Assembly: GCA_934597125.1 (NCBI GenBank)
Contig: CAKTQM010000020.1
Coordinates: 1 to 29,139, forward strand
DNA: 29,139 nucleotides
Source of the DNA: an uncultured Oscillospiraceae bacterium
GTDB lineage: Bacteria > Bacillota > Clostridia > Oscillospirales > Oscillospiraceae
Reading direction: 5' to 3'
Below the pieces are notes generated by a model, which did no database searches, was not told the DNA's origin, and saw nothing but the letters and a program-made list of their open reading frames with translations. The position numbers and the translations under genes were made by a program. Below, in pieces: positions 23,798 to 29,139 of this stretch (position 1 is the stretch's first letter; each line of letters starts with the position of its first letter).

Positions 23798-24269
23798 ACT
23801 GCGGCACCTCCGTCAATGTTGCTTTTAATTTTCCTCTGGCGCGGAACAGGCGTGTCCGGACCGTCTCCTCTGGGATCGCCAGCATGTCGGCGATCTCCTT
23901 CTGGGCGTAGCCCTCGTAGTAATACAGCAGTACCGGCAGGCGATAGCGCTTGTCCAGCGCCATTACCGCGTCGAACAGCTCACGGCACTCCGACGCTTCA
24001 AAGGACAGGGTATTTTCATAGTCCGCGATGTCCTCCATTTTGTGCCAGGGGGAGCGGAACACGTTCTTGCACCGGTTCACCGTCACGCGGATCAGCCAGC
24101 GCTTGAGATGTTCGCTGTCCTGAAAGGGCGTGTCGGTCTTATAGAGCTGTATCAGTACGTCCTGCGTCACGTCATCGGCGTCCGACCGGCTGCGCAGGCA
24201 GCTGTAGGCCACGCGGAAGATGGTGTCCATATACCGTTCCGCCGCCTGGGAGAACTGTTGATCTGTCAT
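23790..24269 (-). CDS. ECF-type RNA polymerase sigma factor
   Basis: This 159-residue sigma-70 family factor has region 2 (FRVAYSCLRSRSDADDVTQD then VLIQLYK) and region 4 (ALDKRYRLPVLLYYYEGYAQ then KEIADMLAIPEETVRTRL). There is no region 3, as in ECF factors. It should direct RNA polymerase to stress-type promoters when released by the membrane protein encoded next. AAGGAGA precedes the ATG. A TGAAAC...CGT promoter 36 bases upstream looks like its own target, indicating autoregulation. Confidence 0.92.
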   Translation of the reverse strand: MTDQQFSQAAERYMDTIFRVAYSCLRSRSDADDVTQDVLIQLYKTDTPFQDSEHLKRWLIRVTVNRCKNVFRSPWHKMEDIADYENTLSFEASECRELFDAVMALDKRYRLPVLLYYYEGYAQKEIADMLAIPEETVRTRLFRARGKLKATLTEVPQYD

Positions 24270-24304
24270 GGATTCGATCTCCTTGAAAAGCTTTTCACTG
24301 ATAG

Positions 24305-24331
24305 AACACGCGGGAAGGGGAGAATGTTTCA
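24305..24331 (-). promoter_or_regulatory. ECF-type autoregulatory promoter
   Basis: On the minus strand TGAAAC (24326-24331) and CGTGTT (24305-24310) are 15 bp apart. This resembles Bacillus ECF promoters (TGAAAC near -35, CGT near -10) and sits directly before the sigma gene. Confidence 0.6.
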
Positions 24332-24387
24332 GCGTAAAAAAATTTACCTCCGGAACCGGCCTCCCGCCCCGGAAAAGCGCGGAAAGA

Positions 24388-24423
24388 CCAAAAAACCGCG
24401 CCGCCCCGTAAGAGGCGGCGCGG
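24388..24423 (-). terminator. Terminator of the oxoamine synthase/SDR operon
   Basis: On the minus strand the stem CCGCGCCGCC/GGCGGCGCGG (24396-24423) is followed by TTTTTTGG, ten bases after the SDR stop codon. Confidence 0.9.
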
Positions 24424-24433
24424 AGAAGCGGTT

Positions 24434-25231
24434 TTATTTTCCGTACAGGCAGTAGATCAGCCAGTTCAGGAAGCGGGCGGGGAGGATCTTCGTCAGGAAA
24501 ACAAAGAACTTATAGTCGATGCGGGTGGCGTACAGAGGATGGCGGCAGCCCTCGCGGCTTGCCACGGCGGCGATGTAGCGGCCCACTTTGGCGGGATCCA
24601 TGCCGGTCTGCTCGTCGTGCTCCATCCGCTGGACGGAGCGGCCGATGCGGCCCTGATAGATCTCGTCGCCGTCGGTGATCTTATGCCGGGCGGCGGTGAA
24701 GCCGGTCTTGATATCCCCCGGCATCACGGCGCACACGGTGACGCCGAAGGGCCGCAGCTCGTTGGCCAGCGCCATGGTGTAGGCGTTGATGGCGGCCTTT
24801 CCGGCGCTGTAGTACGCCTGGAAGGGGATGGGCACCGGCGCGGCCACGCTGCTGATGTTGACGATGCGGCCGTGTCCCTGCTGCCGCAGGACGGGGATCA
24901 CGCAGCGGTTCATCCGCACCATGCCGAAAAACAGGGTGTCGAACAGCCGCTGGGCCTCCTGGGCGGGCGTGAACTCGATGGCGCCGGAGATGCCGAAGCC
25001 CGCGTTGTTCACCACCACGTCGATGCGTCCCTCCGCCGCCAGCACCTGCTCCACGGCGGAGTGCAGTGTCTCCTCTCTGGTGATGTCCGCCACGATGTGG
25101 CGGATATCCGGCATACCCTCCGCGCGGCGGCTCAGCTCGTAAACGGTGTAGCCCCGCTCCTGCAGGGCCAGCGCCGTGGCGCGGCCAATGCCGGAGGTGC
25201 CGCCGGTGACGATGGCGACTCTCTTATCCAT
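24434..25231 (-). CDS. SDR oxidoreductase, candidate 3-ketosphinganine reductase
   Basis: This 265-residue classical short-chain dehydrogenase has the cofactor motif TGGTSGIG (residues 9-16), NNAG (75-78), S128 and the Y141-xxx-K145 pair. The C-terminus (FFVFLTKILPARFLNWLIYC) is hydrophobic, suggesting membrane association and a lipid substrate. Its start overlaps the stop of the upstream oxoamine-synthase gene by 8 bases, so the two are translationally coupled. If that enzyme is a serine palmitoyltransferase, this SDR is the natural candidate for the next step, reducing 3-ketosphinganine to sphinganine with NADPH. A general fatty-aldehyde or ketone reductase cannot be excluded. Confidence 0.85.
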   Translation of the reverse strand: MDKRVAIVTGGTSGIGRATALALQERGYTVYELSRRAEGMPDIRHIVADITREETLHSAVEQVLAAEGRIDVVVNNAGFGISGAIEFTPAQEAQRLFDTLFFGMVRMNRCVIPVLRQQGHGRIVNISSVAAPVPIPFQAYYSAGKAAINAYTMALANELRPFGVTVCAVMPGDIKTGFTAARHKITDGDEIYQGRIGRSVQRMEHDEQTGMDPAKVGRYIAAVASREGCRHPLYATRIDYKFFVFLTKILPARFLNWLIYCLYGK

Positions 25232-26414
25232 GGCGCTTCACCATCACTTCCGCGATGATATCCATGGCCTCGTCCAGCAGCGCCTCGGTGTGGGAGGCCA
25301 TGTAGCTGGTGCGCAGCAGGGCCTCGCCCTCCGGCGTGGCGGGGGGCAGGGTGGGATTCACATACACGCCCCGGTCGTAGATCTCCGCCGCCGCCTCCAG
25401 CGTCCAGTAAGTCTCGTAGGTATACAGGGGGATGATGGGGGTGGGGGCCTCCAGCGCGCTCTCGCGGATCTTGATGCCCCGCTCCGTAAAGCCCCTGCGG
25501 GCGTACAGGCTCAGCTCCCGCAGCCGCTCCGGCAGCTCCGGATGACGCTCCAGATACCGCAGGGCCGCCAGCGCCGTGGCGCAGTTGGCCGGGGGAATGG
25601 AGGCGGAGAAGATGAAGGGACGGGAGGCGTGGCGCACGAACTCCGCCACCTCGGCGGACGCCGCCATATAGCCGCCCAGAGACGCCAGCGACTTGGAGAA
25701 GGTGCCCATGTAGACATCCACCTGATCCTCCAGCCCGAAATAGCTGGCGGTGCCGCGGCCGCCCTCGCCCAGCACGCCCAGACCGTGGGCGTCGTCCACC
25801 ATGACGCGGGCGCCGTATTGCTTTGCCAACGCGCAGATCTCCGGCAGCTTGGCAATGTCGCCGCCCATGGAGAACACGCCGTCGGTGACGATCAGCACGC
25901 CGTTTTTGCCGTCGATCTTCTGCAGAATACGCTCCAGCTCCGCCATGTCGCTGTGGCGGTAGCGCAGCATTTTGCCGTAGCTCATCTGGCAGCCGGCGTA
26001 GATGCTGGCGTGGTTCTCCTTGTCGCAGATTACGTAGTCGTGGCGATCCACCAGCGCGGAGATGATGCCCACGTTGGACTGGAAGCCGGTGCCGAAGGTG
26101 ACGACGCCGTCTTTGCGCAGGAACTTTGCCAGCTCCGCCTCCAGCTCCAGATGCAGCTCCAGCGTGCCGTTGAGGAAGCGGGAGCCGGAACAGCCGGTGC
26201 CGTATTGCTCCAGCGCCTTGATGCCGGCCTCCACCACCTCCGGCTGGATGGTCAGACCCAGATAGTTGTTGGAGCCCAGCATGATGCGGCGCTTGCCCTC
26301 CATGGTGACCTCCGTATCCTGACGGGACTGCAGGGCGTGGAAGTAGGGGTACACGCCCTGTTCCTTCAGCTCGCTGGCCAGAGACGGGGCATAGCATTTT
26401 TCAAAAATGTCCAT
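25224..26414 (-). CDS. Alpha-oxoamine synthase, serine palmitoyltransferase-like
   Basis: This 396-residue PLP enzyme of the alpha-oxoamine synthase family condenses an amino acid with an acyl-CoA or acyl-ACP, releasing CO2. Motifs: GSNNYLGLT, QYGTGCSGSRFLNGTLELH, DKENHASI, DGVFSMGGDIA, VDDAHGLGVLGEGGRGT, and the PLP lysine K241 in GTFSKSLASLGGY. The GSRFLNGTLELHLELE segment and the PTLPPATPEGEALLRTSYMA end recall the Bacteroides serine palmitoyltransferase I remember, more than BioF or Kbl. The start at 26414 follows AAGGAGG. Upstream are a consensus promoter and a small palindrome. KBL or BioF activity remains possible. Confidence 0.85.
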   Translation of the reverse strand: MDIFEKCYAPSLASELKEQGVYPYFHALQSRQDTEVTMEGKRRIMLGSNNYLGLTIQPEVVEAGIKALEQYGTGCSGSRFLNGTLELHLELEAELAKFLRKDGVVTFGTGFQSNVGIISALVDRHDYVICDKENHASIYAGCQMSYGKMLRYRHSDMAELERILQKIDGKNGVLIVTDGVFSMGGDIAKLPEICALAKQYGARVMVDDAHGLGVLGEGGRGTASYFGLEDQVDVYMGTFSKSLASLGGYMAASAEVAEFVRHASRPFIFSASIPPANCATALAALRYLERHPELPERLRELSLYARRGFTERGIKIRESALEAPTPIIPLYTYETYWTLEAAAEIYDRGVYVNPTLPPATPEGEALLRTSYMASHTEALLDEAMDIIAEVMVKRHG

Positions 26415-26443
26415 AGTGCCTCCTTGTGGCATGTAATAGAGTG

Positions 26444-26457
26444 TATCATGTATGATA
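26444..26457. promoter_or_regulatory. Palindrome TATCAT-GT-ATGATA in the oxoamine-synthase leader
   Basis: Six-base arms flank two bases, about 12 bases downstream of the predicted transcription start and 30 bases before the start codon. This is the position of a repressor operator. Confidence 0.35.
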
Positions 26458-26475
26458 ATATGGCAATGATAGATT

Positions 26476-26504
26476 ATTATAGCGAAGGGAAACGCCTTTG
26501 TCAA
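26476..26504 (-). promoter_or_regulatory. Promoter of the oxoamine synthase/SDR operon
   Basis: On the minus strand a perfect TTGACA (26499-26504), a 17-bp spacer and a perfect TATAAT (26476-26481). Confidence 0.85.
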
Positions 26505-26581
26505 TTTTTCCTTTTTCACGTCGGTAAACACTGGTAAAAAAATCCATTTTTTCATCGCCCAGCGCTGCCTGTTTTTAACGG

Positions 26582-26610
26582 GCATAGCAAACCGGTTTTC
26601 ACAGAAAATA
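26582..26610 (+). promoter_or_regulatory. Possible sigma-F/G promoter of spoIVB
   Basis: GCATA (26582-26586), a 17-bp spacer and GAAAATA (26604-26610) partly fit the sigma-G consensus. The -10 deviates at two positions. spoIVB is forespore-expressed in Bacillus. Confidence 0.35.
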
Positions 26611-26674
26611 CCCAAGTCACCGGTGACAGATCTGGCGAAGCGCGGCGGCGTTTCGCCGTGAAAGGGTGATCAAT

Positions 26675-27541
26675 TTGTATGAGACGCGAAAAAAACAATG
26701 GCTATCCTTTCTCTTTTCCTGTCTGCTGGCGTTTTCCCTTATCTCCCCCGCGTGGGCTTCGGAAGGGGAGCGTGTTTTGATCCCGCTGGGCAAGGCGGTG
26801 GGCATCAAGCTGTTCGCGGACGGCGCGCTGGTGGTGTCGCTGGAGGGCAGCGACACCCTGAAGGTGGGCGACCTGCTGTTGAAGGTCAACGACACCCGCG
26901 TGCAGTCCACCGAGCAGCTGCAGGCGCTGCTGCAGAAAAACGGCAGTATGCCGGTGTCCATGCAGGTGCGGCGGGGTGAACGGCTCATCACCTTCACCGA
27001 CACGCCCCAGTGCGGCAGTGACGGCGTTTACCGTCTGGGCGCGTGGATCCGCGACAGCATGGCCGGCATCGGCACGCTGACCTATTATGATCCCCAGACC
27101 GCCAGCTACGGTGCCCTGGGCCACGGCATCACCGATGTGGACACGGCCCAGCTGATGACCCTCAGCGGCGGCTCCATCATGGAGACCACCGTGAAGGCCG
27201 TGAAGAAGGGCCAGAAGGGCGATCCCGGCGAGCTGCGGGGCGATTTCACCGTGCAGCGTGACGTGGGCACCCTGACGGCCAACACCACTGGCGGCATCTT
27301 CGGCAAGGTGGCGGATGCCGCCTTCATCGACACGGCTCAGGCCATCCCCGTGGCGGCGGCCCACGAGGTGAAGTGCGGCCCGGCCACCATTCTCTCCACC
27401 ATCAACGGCAGCGAGACGAAGGAGTACCGCGTGGAGATCCTGCGGCTGTACAGCGGCGGCCAGGACACGCGGAACCTGATGCTGAAAGTGACCGATCCCC
27501 AGCTTCTGGCCGCCACCGGCGGTATCGTGCAGGGCATGTGA
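26675..27541 (+). CDS. spoIVB: SpoIVB serine peptidase, 5' fragment ending one codon before the catalytic Ser
   Basis: SpoIVB is the secreted forespore S55 peptidase that triggers pro-sigma-K processing. The fragment has an N-terminal membrane/signal segment (WLSFLFSCLLAFSLIS), a PDZ domain (~45-105, GIKLFADGALVVSL then VGDLLLKVND) and the first part of the S55 domain. It carries the catalytic His (GHGITD, residue 150) and Asp (VTDPQ, residue 274), then GGIVQGM and a TGA. In intact SpoIVB the next residues are SGSP with the catalytic Ser, 15 residues after the Asp as in B. subtilis (D363/S378). About 50-100 C-terminal residues are missing. The TTG at 26675 is chosen because AAAGGGTGAT lies at normal distance; GTG at 26666 is the alternative start. 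Confidence 0.88.
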   Translation: MYETRKKQWLSFLFSCLLAFSLISPAWASEGERVLIPLGKAVGIKLFADGALVVSLEGSDTLKVGDLLLKVNDTRVQSTEQLQALLQKNGSMPVSMQVRRGERLITFTDTPQCGSDGVYRLGAWIRDSMAGIGTLTYYDPQTASYGALGHGITDVDTAQLMTLSGGSIMETTVKAVKKGQKGDPGELRGDFTVQRDVGTLTANTTGGIFGKVADAAFIDTAQAIPVAAAHEVKCGPATILSTINGSETKEYRVEILRLYSGGQDTRNLMLKVTDPQLLAATGGIVQGM

Positions 27542-27550
27542 GTGATATAT

Positions 27551-27608
27551 AATAGGGACAACACGGGAAAGCCTTGATTTTACAAGGGTTTCTGGCGTTG
27601 TCCCTATT
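27551..27608. repeat. Long hairpin at the element/spoIVB junction
   Basis: AATAGGGACAAC (27551-27562) pairs perfectly with GTTGTCCCTATT (27597-27608). Inside, GAAA/TTTC and CCTTG/CAAGG continue the stem around loop ATTTTA. TTCAC follows. It may terminate spoIVB transcription and/or be part of the recombination site. Confidence 0.75.
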
Positions 27609-27726
27609 TTCACTGACATGAAATAGGCCGTATTTGCGCAATACGAAATCCACCGCAGCTGCCCAAGGGAGGTGATCATCTCAAGCAGATCGATTCAGGT
27701 CTCATTTTTGAAGGGAGCTTCTATTT

Positions 27727-28557
27727 ATGAAGGATTCAACTATCATAGCCATTACAAATTCCAAGGGCGGCGTTGGGAAAACGACGACGGCCTTGAACCT
27801 GGGCGCCGCGCTGGCTGCTGAAGGGCAGAAGGTCTTACTCATTGACAACGACCCGCAGGGAAATCTGACTGCGGCGCTGGGTTATACCGCCGGTGAAATG
27901 AAGCACACGCTGGCCTCTCTGCTGTTGGCCGCCATCGACTATCCGGAGGACATTGCGCAGCATCTGCAAAAGGCCATCCTACATAGCGATACCGGCATGG
28001 ACATCATTCCCGCCAATCGCAGGCTGGCAGATGCCGCGGCCCGACTGCAAATCATGCAGCTATCCCAGTATCAGCCCTACGGCGACAGCGGTCGCAACTG
28101 TGAAACAATGCTCAAGCATATCACAGACGCCTTGCGCGACACCTATCGCTACATCATCATCGACTGCGGGTTGAAACATGAGTTACTGACGGTCAACGCG
28201 CTGACCGCCGCAGACTACTGCATCATCCCCGTGCAGGCTCACTACCTTGCCAGTGAAGGCATCCCCGACGTACTGGAGTTGGTGCGCACGGTGCAGGCCC
28301 ACTTCAATCCCTCACTGAAAATCGCCGGTATCCTGCTGACCATGTATCAATCCCGCCCACAGCTCTGCCAGAGCGTCCGGGCGACAGTCGGCGAAGTCTA
28401 CGGTGAGGCGTTTCATGTGTTTGAACGCCCCATTGAGCAGACCATCAAGGTGGCGGAATGTCCTGCCGCCGGTATGAGTATTCTGGACTACGCACCGAAG
28501 AACCCCGCCGCAGAGTCCTACCGCAGTCTGGCGCGGGAGGTGTTGTCGCTTGGCTAA
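27727..28557 (+). CDS. ParA-family ATPase of an integrative element
   Basis: This 276-residue ParA/Soj-type ATPase has the deviant Walker A KGGVGKTTTALNLG near the N-terminus, LIDNDPQGNLT, and the Walker B strand YIIIDCGLKHELLTVNAL (usual form DxPPxxxxxT; the Pro-Pro is replaced by Cys-Gly). PVQAHYLASEG follows. ParA works with ParB to position or partition DNA, here presumably the excised circular element. GGGAG lies 11-12 bases before the ATG. It overlaps parB by 8 bases. An unused AGGTGATC ribosome-like site lies ~55 bases upstream. Confidence 0.9.
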   Translation: MKDSTIIAITNSKGGVGKTTTALNLGAALAAEGQKVLLIDNDPQGNLTAALGYTAGEMKHTLASLLLAAIDYPEDIAQHLQKAILHSDTGMDIIPANRRLADAAARLQIMQLSQYQPYGDSGRNCETMLKHITDALRDTYRYIIIDCGLKHELLTVNALTAADYCIIPVQAHYLASEGIPDVLELVRTVQAHFNPSLKIAGILLTMYQSRPQLCQSVRATVGEVYGEAFHVFERPIEQTIKVAECPAAGMSILDYAPKNPAAESYRSLAREVLSLG

Positions 28558-29139
28558 GAGCAACAACATGAAAGACCTGCTGAAGCAGCGCATGAGCGCT
28601 GCCCAGCAGGTCTCGGAAATGGAGATCAGCAACAGGGCTTACGAGAGCCTTATCGACCCGCTTCCCGCAGCAGCTTCTACGATCCGCGAGCTTCCGATAG
28701 ACAAGCTGCGTCCCTTTTTCACCACCGATATTGGATTTCACCCGTATTCCCCAGAAAAACTGCGGGCGTTTTCCCAGCAGCTTCTTGAGCAGGGCTTGCT
28801 GGAGCGCATTATTGTCAGGAGTATCCCCAACAGTGATGAATATGAGATTCTGGCCGGACACAATCGCACCGCCGCATGGCGTATGGCCGGGCATGATACA
28901 ATCCCTGCCGAGGTGGTCGCGGCCAACGATGCCCGCGCCATCATCATCGCCACAGCCACCAATTTGCTGCGGCGACAGGAACTGACCATCATCGAACGCG
29001 GCAAAGCATACAAGGCTATGCTGGAGGCCAAACGCCGCCAAGGTGAACGGACGGACTTAGGAACTTCTGGCGAAAATCGCCAGAAGTTCCTAACAAGAGA
29101 AATCGTAGCAGATTTCTTTGGCGTTACAGAATATGAACT
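28550..29139 (+). CDS. ParB/RepB-type partition protein (3' end outside the window)
   Basis: At least 196 residues are visible. They contain the ParB N-terminal domain with IDKLRPFFTTD, a YSPEKLRAFSQQLLEQGLLE helix, and the AGHNRTAAW motif (the GHRR-like nucleotide site). ATATNLLRRQELTIIERGKA and the beginning of the DNA-binding helices (EIVADFFGV) follow. The TTG start at 28550 overlaps the parA stop, with GGGAGG at 28535-28540; an in-frame ATG at 28568 lacks a ribosome site. A 16-bp perfect inverted repeat lies within its coding sequence. It partners with ParA. Confidence 0.88.
   Translation, partial: MAKSNNMKDLLKQRMSAAQQVSEMEISNRAYESLIDPLPAAASTIRELPIDKLRPFFTTDIGFHPYSPEKLRAFSQQLLEQGLLERIIVRSIPNSDEYEILAGHNRTAAWRMAGHDTIPAEVVAANDARAIIIATATNLLRRQELTIIERGKAYKAMLEAKRRQGERTDLGTSGENRQKFLTREIVADFFGVTEYE
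29057..29093. repeat. 16-bp perfect inverted repeat inside parB
   Basis: TTAGGAACTTCTGGCG (29057-29072) and CGCCAGAAGTTCCTAA (29078-29093) are exact complements around AAAAT. The repeat is translated in frame as LGTSGENRQKFLT. Confidence 0.9.

Larger units (their letters stand above)
27542..29139 (+). mobile_element. Left end of a putative integrative element inserted in spoIVB (continues beyond the window)
   Basis: Directly after the interrupted spoIVB the sequence changes. It becomes less GC-rich, carries a long hairpin, then overlapping parA and parB genes as found at one end of many Firmicutes integrative and conjugative elements. No integrase or second junction is visible in the window, so the boundary at about 27535-27545 and the element type are inference. 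Confidence 0.6.

Noticed and set aside
27666..27700. GGGAGGTGATC ribosome-like site upstream of parA
   Set aside because: The nearest start (GTG at 27672) overlaps the site itself and its frame runs antiphase through parA; no gene is supported.

Overview
The window reads as a chromosomal segment of a GC-rich, spore-forming Clostridia member of the Oscillospiraceae type. The evidence is two sporulation genes (spoVAF, spoIVB), consensus Gram-positive promoters and AGGAGG ribosome sites, and the mix of RNase Y, a small alarmone synthetase, an ECF sigma/anti-sigma pair and repeat-rich surface proteins. Assignments rest on reading the sequence and on remembered family motifs; no database search was possible.

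Layout. 1-5729 (-): the first 1909 residues of a giant secreted surface protein (signal peptide, helical linker, GLUG/beta-helix modules, YDG/Ig-like repeats), cut by the window edge. 6069-6160 (-): tRNA-Ser(GGA). 6320-7006 (+): small (p)ppGpp synthetase. 7045-8848 (-): a three-gene operon (phosphodiesterase, endonuclease IV, small membrane transporter) whose leader carries a ~190-bp MITE-like palindromic repeat. 9161-13278 (+): Smr protein, nitrilase-family amidohydrolase, NhaC-type antiporter and a class I aminotransferase. 13418-13729 (+): a small DUF6291-like protein, followed by three DnaA-box-like repeats inside an inverted repeat. 13873-16721 (-): RNase Y and an amidase-domain lipoprotein. 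16927-17670 (-): a leaderless cell-wall amidase, divergent from an RlmI-like rRNA methyltransferase (17772-19001, +). 19463-20863 (+): spoVAF behind a near-perfect sigma-G promoter. Then a membrane-anchored XRE regulator, a DegV protein, an ECF sigma/anti-sigma operon with its own ECF-type promoter (-), and a two-gene operon (-) resembling serine palmitoyltransferase plus a ketosphinganine-reductase-like SDR. The right end holds the 5' part of spoIVB (+) and the start of a ParA/ParB-bearing integrative element.

Two places stand out. (1) 19040-19342 has no annotated-size gene but holds a compact cassette with the architecture of a type I toxin-antitoxin system: a consensus promoter, a leader hairpin that buries the Shine-Dalgarno sequence, a 27-residue hydrophobic/basic peptide whose stop codon lies in the terminator stem, a 9-bp leader-to-3'-end pairing, and a second consensus promoter on the opposite strand driving an RNA antisense to the 3' end. 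(2) spoIVB stops exactly one codon before its catalytic serine. The sequence switches there to a different module with a long hairpin and parA/parB, as if an integrative element has split a sporulation gene in the manner of the sigK skin elements.
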